Of a DNA stretch of 26,632 nucleotides, positions 9,480-15,884 are shown piece after piece. The stretch comes from an uncultured Succinatimonas sp. GTDB lineage: Bacteria; Pseudomonadota; Gammaproteobacteria; Enterobacterales; Succinivibrionaceae. Made by a program: the position numbers and the translations under genes. The stretch lies in NCBI RefSeq assembly GCF_905203285.1, contig NZ_CAJKVK010000016.1:1-26632 (forward strand), given 5' to 3'. How positions within the stretch are numbered: the stretch's first letter is position 1; every line of letters starts with the position of its first letter. Below the pieces are notes generated by a model. The model searched no databases. It was not told where the DNA came from and saw nothing but the letters and a program-made list of their open reading frames with translations.

Positions 9480-10475
9480 ATGTTTAAGAATAAATTATCT
9501 TTATTTTTACTCTGTATGACTCTGCCCTGGTGCACTGCATATTCAGCCGATCTTAACGAACTGTCAAAACATTCGGGCGTTAGTGTAAAACGCCTTGAAC
9601 AAGCGATTTCACTTGCACAATTCCAACCTAAAATCATTGAGACTATGACAAGGCCTTATGAAAGTAAACAATGGTGGGAATACAGAAATCTTTTTATTAC
9701 CAAATCAAGAGTTAACGCCGGCGTTGATTTTTATTTTAAACATGAAGATACGCTAAAAAATGCAGAAGCAAAAACCGGAGTTCCTCCCGAAATCGTCTGT
9801 GCCATCATCGGCGTTGAAACCTTCTACGGTAAAAACATGGGTAATTGGTCCGTACTTGATGCCTTATACACTTTAGGCTTTAACTATCCTCCCCGTGAAA
9901 AATATTTCTCAAAAGAATTTGCCAACTTCGTTGCCCTTGCCGATCGGGAAAACTGGGATTTAAAATCCGTCTTGGGCTCTTATGCAGGAGCCATGGGCAT
10001 GGGTCAATTCATGCCGAGCTCTTACTTAAGCTATGCAGTGGATTTTGACAATGACGGTAAAATCAATTTGTTTAATGACATAGAAGATGCTATCGGCTCT
10101 GTTGCCAACTACTTTAAAGCTCACGGCTGGGATCAAGGCCACGGCATTTTTTATCCGGCACTTGCCAAAAAAGATCCTACGGAATTAATGAAAAAGGAAT
10201 GGAATCTTACGGCTGGGGAAATGTATGAAAACGGCATTTCCACCAAAGTAAATATTCCTGCAGATGAAAAAGTACGTTTATTTAAGTTCGAACTTAAAGA
10301 TAATAAGCTTGGTTTTGGCGTAGGTCTGCACAACTTTAACGTTATAATGAAATATAACAAGAGTCCGCTTTATGCTCGCGCCGTTTATGAATTGAGTGTT
10401 TTCATAAGAGCAGAACACGATAAGCGCCTGCTTGAACGCGGAATTAAAGTAAAACCACACAGCAGAATTCCATAA
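9480..10475 (+). CDS. mltB: lytic murein transglycosylase B-like protein
   Basis: Cleaves peptidoglycan glycan strands non-hydrolytically, forming 1,6-anhydromuramyl ends. The catalytic Glu is in GVETFYGKNMG (residue 113), followed by the family segment SYAGAMGMGQFMPSSYLSYAVDFDNDGKI. At 331 residues it fits the family. The N-terminus is a signal peptide with probable cleavage after AYS (residue 22). The only early Cys (18) is preceded by LPW, a poor lipobox, so unlike E. coli MltB this copy may be soluble periplasmic rather than outer-membrane anchored. Placement between rodA and rlpA links it to wall elongation. Gap to rodA is 59 AT-rich bases with no convincing promoter. Confidence 0.93.
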   Translation: MFKNKLSLFLLCMTLPWCTAYSADLNELSKHSGVSVKRLEQAISLAQFQPKIIETMTRPYESKQWWEYRNLFITKSRVNAGVDFYFKHEDTLKNAEAKTGVPPEIVCAIIGVETFYGKNMGNWSVLDALYTLGFNYPPREKYFSKEFANFVALADRENWDLKSVLGSYAGAMGMGQFMPSSYLSYAVDFDNDGKINLFNDIEDAIGSVANYFKAHGWDQGHGIFYPALAKKDPTELMKKEWNLTAGEMYENGISTKVNIPADEKVRLFKFELKDNKLGFGVGLHNFNVIMKYNKSPLYARAVYELSVFIRAEHDKRLLERGIKVKPHSRIP

Positions 10476-10482
10476 TTAATAA

Positions 10483-11406
10483 ATGAAAAACAAAATTTCT
10501 TATACTTTAGTCGCCTCCTTGCTGAGCGCAATTTTTATCCTTAACGGATGCTCCTCTTCAAGCGACATCAATAAAACCCACGGTGCGATATCATCATCAG
10601 GAGGTGTTTACGGAACAGGACCGAACAACTCCATTCCCTATCCGCAAAAAGATCCTGTAGATATAACCGGAGTTCCCGGTGCCAAAGTTAAATACGAACC
10701 CTACAGCCGCGGAGGAAACAAAAATTACACCGTATTAGGTAAAAGCTATAAAGTCTGGAACGATGTCAAATCCTATGAGGAAATAGGTACCGCTTCATGG
10801 TATGGTCCCGGCTTCCATGGAAATAAAACCTCAAACGGTGAAACCTACAATCAAAAAGGTTTTTCTGCAGCGCACAAAAACCTTCCGTTGCCATCCTACC
10901 TTAAAGTTACTAATTTAAATAATGCCAAATCAGTTATCGTCAGAGTCAACGATCGCGGACCTTTTCACGGCAATCGCATCATTGACCTATCAGAAAGTGC
11001 AGCCCGTTATCTTGATATAGTTAAAAAAGGTACGGGAAAAGTAAAAATAGAACTGGTAAAGGTAAGCCCTGACGGAACGATTTTAAACTCTTCTCAATCT
11101 TCCTACATTGCACAAAATACTGTAGAAAGTTCAGATGAAAATGTACTTGCCCCTATTCTTCAAGACAAGAACAGCAGCATTCTCTCCGGCGGTTTTTACG
11201 TACAGTTTTTCTCAACTCAATCCTCAGATCGTGCTTCCGAAATCTCTGACAGGCTGCGCGGTTTAACCTCGTATCCTATCGTTATCAATAAAGAATCGGG
11301 ATACTATAGATTACGTACCGGTCCTATTGTTGAAGAGGATCTTGAAAATGCAGTTGAAGAAATGAAAAACTTAGGGTATAACGACAGTTTCGTAAAAAAA
11401 ATTTAG
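10483..11406 (+). CDS. rlpA: septal/cell-wall lytic transglycosylase RlpA
   Basis: Outer-membrane lipoprotein that, in Pseudomonas, cleaves peptidoglycan stripped of stem peptides. A signal peptide ends in lipobox LNG-Cys23. A double-psi beta-barrel domain spans about residues 100-190 (GTASWYGPGFHGNKTSNGE). The candidate catalytic residues Glu120, His131 and Asp157 (in VNDRGPF) are all present, so it may be active. A C-terminal SPOR domain (about 236-307, starting GGFYVQFFSTQ) would bind denuded glycan at septa. It lies seven bases after mltB without a clear ribosome site and 12 bases before dacA, the usual rlpA-dacA order. Confidence 0.95.
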   Translation: MKNKISYTLVASLLSAIFILNGCSSSSDINKTHGAISSSGGVYGTGPNNSIPYPQKDPVDITGVPGAKVKYEPYSRGGNKNYTVLGKSYKVWNDVKSYEEIGTASWYGPGFHGNKTSNGETYNQKGFSAAHKNLPLPSYLKVTNLNNAKSVIVRVNDRGPFHGNRIIDLSESAARYLDIVKKGTGKVKIELVKVSPDGTILNSSQSSYIAQNTVESSDENVLAPILQDKNSSILSGGFYVQFFSTQSSDRASEISDRLRGLTSYPIVINKESGYYRLRTGPIVEEDLENAVEEMKNLGYNDSFVKKI

Positions 11407-11418
11407 GACTTAAATAAA

Positions 11419-12708
11419 GTGAATTATATTTTTAATCGCAACAATATCATCGCTGCAGCAAGCGCTTTTCTTTTAACCGTATCTTCCTGTGCAGTAAGCG
11501 CAGAAGCCATTCCCGATCCCTTTGCTCAATTTAAAAACAATCCGACCGCAGCAGCTCCCAATGCATCAGGCGTACAAAATACCGCATCGGCACCTTTGGT
11601 ATTGCCGTCTCCTCCAACTTTTGATGCTGAGTCTTGGGTACTCATGGATTACCATTCAGGTCAAGTCTTATTTGAGCACAACGGACAAAAGAAAATTTGG
11701 CCGGCCTCCCTTACCAAAATGATGACTTCTTATGTTATCGGAATGGAAATCAAAGCCGGACGACTTAAACCTGACGATCAAGTGATGATTACGGAAGAAG
11801 CTTGGTCAAAAAATTATTCCGACTCTTCAAAAATGTTTATTGAAGTAGGTGATACCGTTTCCGTTGACTCTTTAAATAAAGGCATAATCATCCAATCAGG
11901 CAACGATGCATGCGTAGCCATGGCAATTCATCTTGCCGGTTCTGAAGCCGGTTTTGTCAGCGTAATGAACACCTATGCAAAACAGCTCGGACTTAACCAT
12001 ACCCATTTTTCAAACGTACACGGACTTTTCTCTGAAGACAATTACTCTACCGCCTACGACATGGCTCTTTTAGGTCGGGCTCTTATTCGGGATTTACCTG
12101 AAGAGTACTCAATTTATGCCCAAAAGGAATTTACTTTCAACGGCATCAAGCAGTCAAATCGTAATCGTCTTTTATGGGACAAAACCCTAAATGTTGACGG
12201 CATCAAAACCGGACACTTGTCTCAGGTAGGTTATAATCTTGTAGCTTCAGCCCCGTCCGGCAACATGCGTCTTATTGCCTCTGTTATCGGAGCAAAAAGT
12301 GAGTCACAGCGAGCTGATTTCTGCAGACAGATGCTTTCCTACGGTTTTAGATTCTTTGAACTCTATACTCCCTTCAAACAAGGCCAAAGCATTTTAAAAC
12401 GCGAGGTTCGTTTAGGTGACACCGATTCTGTTGATTTAACCGTAAATGAAGATGTAGGAATGATGATTCCGCGCGGCAGCAGTTCTAATATAAAAATAAG
12501 CTATCGTTTGAATAAAGCTGTTTTCACCGCACCTATAGCTAAAGGCGATAACCTTGGCATAATTGAATTCAAATTAAATGATAAAACATTATCCCGCGCT
12601 CCTTTGGTAGCAAAAGAAGCGGTTAATGAAGGCGGATTCTTCAGCCAGCTTTGGGATAAAGCTTACATGTTCTTTACCAGCGAGAGTAACGACAGCAATG
12701 ACAAGTAA
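11419..12708 (+). CDS. dacA: D-alanyl-D-alanine carboxypeptidase (PBP5-type)
   Basis: Removes the terminal D-Ala from peptidoglycan pentapeptides in the periplasm, limiting crosslinking. A signal peptide is likely cut after VSA (residue 28). The penicillin-binding motifs are SLTK at 97-100, SGN at 160-162 and KTG at 263-265. A PBP5 C-terminal beta domain follows, ending in a short amphipathic segment (FFSQLWDKAYMFF) that matches the membrane-anchoring helix of PBP5/6. Length 429 residues; the extra over E. coli is a Pro/Ala-rich linker after the signal peptide. GTG start. Its last 11 bases overlap ybeD. Confidence 0.96.
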   Translation: MNYIFNRNNIIAAASAFLLTVSSCAVSAEAIPDPFAQFKNNPTAAAPNASGVQNTASAPLVLPSPPTFDAESWVLMDYHSGQVLFEHNGQKKIWPASLTKMMTSYVIGMEIKAGRLKPDDQVMITEEAWSKNYSDSSKMFIEVGDTVSVDSLNKGIIIQSGNDACVAMAIHLAGSEAGFVSVMNTYAKQLGLNHTHFSNVHGLFSEDNYSTAYDMALLGRALIRDLPEEYSIYAQKEFTFNGIKQSNRNRLLWDKTLNVDGIKTGHLSQVGYNLVASAPSGNMRLIASVIGAKSESQRADFCRQMLSYGFRFFELYTPFKQGQSILKREVRLGDTDSVDLTVNEDVGMMIPRGSSSNIKISYRLNKAVFTAPIAKGDNLGIIEFKLNDKTLSRAPLVAKEAVNEGGFFSQLWDKAYMFFTSESNDSNDK

Positions 12709-12973
12709 GTTCTCAGAACTTTTAAAGTTCCCGTGCATCGTCGATTTCCGCATTATTGTCGATGCACTTAAAAAAGATGCTTTAAATGAAGTAAAAAAAC
12801 ATATTGAAGAAATAGTGCCCGGAAGCGTACAAGAAATTGTTGCATCTCCGCGTGTAAGTTCTAATGGTAAATACATTTCTTATACGATTCCGGTGCAGGT
12901 TTTGAATGCTAAAAACATTGAAGATCTGTATCAGCATCTTGGAAAAATTGATTTTATAAAACACGTTCTTTAA
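12698..12973 (+). CDS. ybeD: YbeD-family (UPF0250) small protein
   Basis: Small cytoplasmic alpha/beta protein (91 residues here, 87 in E. coli) with a ferredoxin-like/ACT-type fold; the function is not settled. The sequence matches the family: TSKFSELLKFPC at the start, VSSNGKYISYTIPVQV in the middle and the ending LYQHLGKIDFIKHVL. I chose ATG 12698 because it gives the family length and has GAGAG about 11 bp upstream; the reading frame is open further upstream inside dacA but that part is not conserved. In many gammaproteobacteria lipB and lipA follow; here they do not. Confidence 0.92.
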   Translation: MTSKFSELLKFPCIVDFRIIVDALKKDALNEVKKHIEEIVPGSVQEIVASPRVSSNGKYISYTIPVQVLNAKNIEDLYQHLGKIDFIKHVL

Positions 12974-12979
12974 ATTATT

Positions 12980-13723
12980 ATGTACCGTTCATCGCAAACC
13001 GATTTTCAATACGAATTCGGACGTTTTATCAAGATATTAGCTTATCTTGCATCAATCGCCATCCTCGTGTTTGCGATGTTTTTACTGCTCGGTATCCTTA
13101 GAATCTCAAGCTTTGCTTTTAATACTTACGACAGTTACGATGAAGTTCCTTACAACAAAGTAGGTTTACTTCTGGGAACATCTTCAAACGTTGCACCTGG
13201 CCAACCTAACGAATACTTTACTAACCGGATCATGGCGGCTGCGAACTTATACCGCCATAAAAAAATCGATTATATTTTAGTTTCAGGCGACAACCGTCAC
13301 GCGTCATATAATGAACCGCGCCAAATGATGCAAGCCTTACTCAAGGCCGGAGTTCCGCAAGATAGAATAGTTGCCGATTACGCCGGATTTAGAACCAATG
13401 ATTCAGTTATTCGCGCCCATAAGGTATTCATGCTTAACAAAGTAACGATAATTTCGCAAGAATTCCATAATGAAAGAGCGTTGTTCATTGCAGATCACCT
13501 TGGTATTGATGCTATCGGCTTTAACGCATCCGACCCTTACAGCGAAGGCAGTAATTTTAAAGTTAAATTGCGTGAATTCTTTGCCCGAATAAAATGTGTT
13601 ATCGACATGTATATATTACATACTAAGCCGACATTCTTAGGAGATCCGATCGAAATCGGGTCGACAGAAAAACCAATAAATGACGGCGCAACAACACCAG
13701 ATACAAAAAAAGCTGAACTTTAA
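12980..13723 (+). CDS. sanA: SanA-like envelope protein (DUF218/YdcF family)
   Basis: Inner-membrane protein of the DUF218 superfamily. In E. coli SanA contributes to envelope barrier function and vancomycin exclusion; the biochemical activity is unknown. One membrane segment lies at about residues 18-40, then a periplasmic or membrane-proximal DUF218 domain. SanA motifs are LGTS at 65-68, SGDN at 102-105, YAGFRTNDSV at 134-143 and ISQEFHNERA around 158-167. The polar tail (about residues 215-247) is low complexity. It starts six bases after ybeD with no clear ribosome site, so it probably belongs to the same transcript. Family assignment is firm; the role is inferred. Confidence 0.88.
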   Translation: MYRSSQTDFQYEFGRFIKILAYLASIAILVFAMFLLLGILRISSFAFNTYDSYDEVPYNKVGLLLGTSSNVAPGQPNEYFTNRIMAAANLYRHKKIDYILVSGDNRHASYNEPRQMMQALLKAGVPQDRIVADYAGFRTNDSVIRAHKVFMLNKVTIISQEFHNERALFIADHLGIDAIGFNASDPYSEGSNFKVKLREFFARIKCVIDMYILHTKPTFLGDPIEIGSTEKPINDGATTPDTKKAEL

Positions 13724-13749
13724 AAAATTAAAAATAAAAAGGATCACAA

Positions 13750-14634
13750 ATGTATACCGTAAATAAAAATGATATGGTTAAACCTTTTATTAAATGGGCC
13801 GGAGGAAAACGCCGTACCTTAAATCAGCTTTTATTCTTTATGCCTGACAAAATTTCAAGTTTTGTCGAACCTTTTGTAGGCAGCGGATGCGTATATTTTG
13901 CTTTAAATGCTCCTAAATCAATTATCAATGATACTAATGAGGAGCTTATAAATACCTATATTCAAATTCGAGACAATCTTGACGAATTAAAAACACTTTT
14001 AAGAAGTTATCCTTACGACAAAGATTTTTTCTTGAAGATCCGTGCTTTAGATCGTGATCCTGACTTTTTGAATTTACCTAAAATTAAAAGAGCCGCACGT
14101 TTTATTTATCTTATAAAAACCTGTTTTAACGGACTTTATCGAGTAAACAGCAAAAATTATTTTAATACCCCCTTCGGTAAATATACAGATCCTAAAATTT
14201 GCGATGATGAGGTTCTTGATGCGGCTAACAGCTATATGCACAAAAACCCGACCGACATACGCTGCGGTCATTTTTATGATTTACTGGACGATATAGACTC
14301 CGATGCTTTCGTTTATCTCGATCCGCCCTATTTCCCGATTTCCGAAAAGTCATTTACTTCATATCAGCCTGTTCAGTGGACTGAAGAAAATGACTACGAG
14401 CTTTTTGAATTCTGTAAAGAACTTGATAAACGCGGCATCAAATTTATGCTGTCTAACTCGACAGCTCCTTTTATTATCAATCTTTACAAAAATTTTGAAA
14501 TGGAAATGATTAATGCTACACGCAGCATTAACGCAAGCGGCAGCACTCGCGGTCAGATAAAGGAAATAATTATCACAAATTACGATCTTTCAGGCCGAAT
14601 AAAAAAAAATCGCAAGAAAAAACTTAAAGATTAA
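13750..14634 (+). CDS. dam: D12-class DNA adenine methyltransferase (DpnM/Dam-like, likely GATC)
   Basis: N6-adenine methyltransferase of the alpha (Dam/DpnM) group. The S-adenosylmethionine pocket is seen in FIKWAGGKR (13-21) and VEPFVGSG (39-46); the catalytic motif is DPPY at 191-194. The target-recognition stretch includes CFNGLYRVNSKN and FNTPFGKY (125-145), characteristic of GATC enzymes. From memory the middle and C-terminus (FTSYQP, MLSNSTAPFI, ATRSINASGSTRGQIKEIIITNY) look closer to DpnM of Streptococcus than to enterobacterial Dam. No restriction gene is adjacent, so it may be a solitary methylase acting in mismatch repair, replication timing or gene control. Ribosome site AAAGGA at 13738-13743 partly overlaps a GATC. 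A second in-frame Met at codon 9 is possible. Specificity is inferred. Confidence 0.9.
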   Translation: MYTVNKNDMVKPFIKWAGGKRRTLNQLLFFMPDKISSFVEPFVGSGCVYFALNAPKSIINDTNEELINTYIQIRDNLDELKTLLRSYPYDKDFFLKIRALDRDPDFLNLPKIKRAARFIYLIKTCFNGLYRVNSKNYFNTPFGKYTDPKICDDEVLDAANSYMHKNPTDIRCGHFYDLLDDIDSDAFVYLDPPYFPISEKSFTSYQPVQWTEENDYELFEFCKELDKRGIKFMLSNSTAPFIINLYKNFEMEMINATRSINASGSTRGQIKEIIITNYDLSGRIKKNRKKKLKD

Positions 14635-15047
14635 AAACCGAAGCCGAGACCGACCCCGAAATGAGAGTGTGATCTGTGACGCCACGGACTGCCCCAATGC
14701 CACCCCATGTAGGGACGAAACCAAGGACGATAGTAATAATCATCGTAGTAGTAAGGCACATAAACCCGCTTTGCTTTTACTTTCTGCTGCTTAGCCTCAG
14801 GAGGTTCCACGGCAGGTTTGGGCTCACTTGAACTTAACTTTCCGGATAAATTTTTATCACTATCGGCTTTTTTAACTTTCAAAGCTGCATTCGGAGCCAT
14901 CAACGAAACGGCAGGAACACCTTGAACCCTAGGATTAAGTTCAGCTCCGCTTGCATACTGCGGTTTGAAATCAACAGATGATGAGCATGCACAAAGAGCG
15001 GTTATGGAAAACGCGCATATAATAAAAAATAAACCGCTTTTTTGCAT
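14631..15047 (-). CDS. small putative lipoprotein with aromatic/His/Arg-rich C-terminus
   Basis: I do not recognise a family. The 138-residue product has a hydrophobic N-terminus ending LCA-Cys21, an acceptable though imperfect lipobox, then a polar Pro/Lys/Ser linker (about 22-94). The tail (95-138) is packed with Tyr, Trp, His and Arg and finishes GVGLGFGF; phenylalanine-ended glycine-rich tails are common in outer-membrane-associated proteins. A clear ribosome site AAGAGGA (complement of 15055-15061) precedes the ATG. It lies after tsaB, the slot occupied by the lipoprotein yeaY in E. coli, but no Slp-family likeness is evident. Its last four bases overlap the end of the convergent methyltransferase gene. 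Probably an envelope protein; a metal- or sugar-binding role for the tail would be a guess. Confidence 0.75.
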   Translation of the reverse strand: MQKSGLFFIICAFSITALCACSSSVDFKPQYASGAELNPRVQGVPAVSLMAPNAALKVKKADSDKNLSGKLSSSEPKPAVEPPEAKQQKVKAKRVYVPYYYDDYYYRPWFRPYMGWHWGSPWRHRSHSHFGVGLGFGF

Positions 15048-15062
15048 AAAACAATCCTCTTA

Positions 15063-15088
15063 TTTGATACTTTATATATAGTATCAAA
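15063..15088. repeat. 9-bp inverted repeat, candidate operator
   Basis: TTTGATACT at 15063-15071 is the exact reverse complement of AGTATCAAA at 15080-15088, separated by eight A/T bases. No T-run follows on either strand, so it is not a terminator. It sits over the -10 of the predicted lipoprotein promoter, 16 bp upstream of the start codon, which suits a repressor site. Confidence 0.55.
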
Positions 15089-15103
15089 CTCGGTAATTAG
15101 CAA
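15075..15103 (-). promoter_or_regulatory. predicted promoter of the small lipoprotein gene
   Basis: On the minus strand TTGCTA (complement of 15098-15103) is followed by exactly 17 bases and TATATA (complement of 15075-15080), each four of six to consensus. Transcription would begin near 15068, giving a leader of about 20 bases with the AAGAGGA ribosome site. The -35 overlaps one of two tandem AATTAGC copies. Confidence 0.45.
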
Positions 15104-15112
15104 AAAATTAGC
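15095..15112. repeat. tandem 7-bp direct repeat (AATTAGC x2, 11-bp spacing)
   Basis: AATTAGC at 15095-15101 recurs at 15106-15112, one helical turn apart, just upstream of and overlapping the -35 of the lipoprotein promoter. A 7-4-7 direct repeat at this position is the layout used by OmpR/PhoB-type response regulators. Only two short copies exist, so chance is possible in AT-rich DNA. Confidence 0.4.
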
Positions 15113-15115
15113 CGC

Positions 15116-15799
15116 TTAAACTTTTAATTTTTGTTCAGAAACCTTTTTCCAAGTTACCTCATTACGCAAATATACCGGTAAAGCTTCAGCCGGATCGCAT
15201 GCGGCACTTGAAAAAGATAGAGCTCCAAGTTTTAACATTGCCTTAGCATCGGGATAAAGAACGGACACCTGAGTATTAAGATCCAAACCATGATCTTTTA
15301 GAATTGCCACTCCCGTACCGGCATATACAGCATCCGGAGCTTTTTCTTTACATAAGGAAACTGCCGTTTCCGGTTTTATTACCTGTTCTTCACATAGTTC
15401 AATTAAATCAACGCCTTTTTTCTCATAAATGCAAAAATATACTTCACCCATTCTTGCATCAATTGAAGCTACGACTTTTCCTTCTTTATCGCCTATAGCT
15501 TCAAAAGCAAGAGCTTTCAAATCACTTATTCCCAAAGCTTTAATATTAAGACCGAGACCTAAGCCTTGAGCTATTGACGTACCGATACGAACGCCGGTAA
15601 AAGAACCGGGACCTCTACCGAACACAATTCCCTGTAAATCTTCGCGCTTTACTCCGGCATTGCTTAACAAAGAATCAATCATCGGTAAAATGATCGCGGC
15701 ATGTTTTTGCAAAGCGACTTCGCTTACACTAAATATTTTTCCGTCTTTTTCCAAAGCAGCCGAACAATTTTCCGTAGCAGTATCCAAAGCAAGCAGCAC
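15116..15799 (-). CDS. tsaB: tRNA threonylcarbamoyladenosine biosynthesis protein TsaB
   Basis: Partner of TsaD in forming N6-threonylcarbamoyl-adenosine at position 37 of ANN-decoding tRNAs; TsaB itself is a non-catalytic ASKHA-fold scaffold. The start MLLALDTATENCSAAL and GRGPGSFTGVRIG at residues 61-73 are diagnostic. Length 227 residues matches E. coli (231). The GTG start is confirmed by GGAGGA eight bases upstream and by exact alignment of the family N-terminus. It lies 85 bases downstream of yoaA on the same strand, the same order as in E. coli. Confidence 0.96.
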   Translation of the reverse strand: MLLALDTATENCSAALEKDGKIFSVSEVALQKHAAIILPMIDSLLSNAGVKREDLQGIVFGRGPGSFTGVRIGTSIAQGLGLGLNIKALGISDLKALAFEAIGDKEGKVVASIDARMGEVYFCIYEKKGVDLIELCEEQVIKPETAVSLCKEKAPDAVYAGTGVAILKDHGLDLNTQVSVLYPDAKAMLKLGALSFSSAACDPAEALPVYLRNEVTWKKVSEQKLKV

Positions 15800-15884
15800 T
15801 GAAAGATCCTCCGAAACCGTTTAAAAACTTTAAGCGCTAGAATAACGCAAAATCATCAAATTTAAAAAAACAAAAACTCTTTTT

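Noticed and set aside
12626..12697. Longer YbeD N-terminus inside dacA
   Set aside because: The extra 24 residues are not like the family; they come from the overlapping dacA frame.
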